DNA of 50,791 bases, from contig NW_003129855.1 of assembly GCF_000003605.2 (NCBI RefSeq), forward strand, positions 437,330 through 488,120, given 5' to 3'. Made by a program: the position numbers and the translations under genes. The notes beneath the pieces are model-generated. The model worked only from the letters and a program-made list of their open reading frames with translations. It was not told where the DNA came from and did no database searches. This stretch comes from Saccoglossus kowalevskii (lineage: Eukaryota > Hemichordata > Enteropneusta > Harrimaniidae). Positions 50,715 through 50,791 of this stretch are shown in pieces; the stretch's first letter is position 1, and the number at the start of each line of letters is the position of its first letter.

Positions 50715-50791
50715 AACAAGCAGCCTGTCGGCTGAGATAGCTCCGCTGTTAGCAATGCACATTTCAATTAAAGAACAGAAGATATCATTAG
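50715..50791 (+). mobile_element. Left end of another family A Helentron-like element, cut by the window edge
   Basis: The 77 bp match 3722-3798 with a single mismatch (CCTGTCGG here, CCTCTCGG there). This fixes the likely left boundary of family A at AACAAGCAGCCT. The rest of the copy is outside the window. Confidence 0.85.

Overview
This window is animal nuclear DNA. It holds AT-rich intergenic sequence, spliced genes with canonical GT/AG introns, and several interspersed repeats. The protein sequences look like those of a marine invertebrate, most likely a deuterostome. A hemichordate (acorn worm) is my best guess, but nothing in the window proves the phylum. All gene models were joined by hand from splice sites, reading-frame phase and family homology.

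The layout from left to right is as follows. NUBP2 (cytosolic Fe-S assembly ATPase; 7 coding exons, minus strand) occupies 2821-8383. RPS2 (40S ribosomal protein; 5 coding exons plus a 5' UTR exon, minus) occupies 10612-13338. An intronless uronate-dehydrogenase-like SDR gene (plus) at 14140-14958 lies head-to-head with RPS2, beside a 50-N gap flanked by a false duplication. A G-alpha-12/13 gene (plus, 3 coding exons, 11-kb first intron) occupies 18005-31267. SMDT1/EMRE (minus, 2 exons) occupies 37974-41505. The 3' six exons of HAGH (glyoxalase II, minus) occupy 44505-50281, and its 5' end lies beyond the window.

The genes are housekeeping or signalling functions and do not form a pathway: Fe-S protein maturation, translation, sugar-acid oxidation (tentative), Rho-linked G-protein signalling, mitochondrial calcium uptake and methylglyoxal detoxification. 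NUBP2, RPS2 and HAGH also sit close together on human 16p13.3, so their linkage here looks like conserved synteny.

The space between exons is rich in mobile DNA. There is a full-length tRNA-Met-derived SINE with a perfect 14-bp target-site duplication, plus an older copy. A 5'-truncated L1/Tx1-like LINE has a likely related 3' fragment in NUBP2, and another LINE 3' end lies in SMDT1. Two copies of a TA-flanked MITE and a second MITE type are present. Two different Helentron/pearl-like non-autonomous elements share one architecture, and a third copy begins at the right edge. Several minisatellites are present, including a 69-bp repeat open on both strands. I found no CRISPR array, operon or convincing RNA gene.
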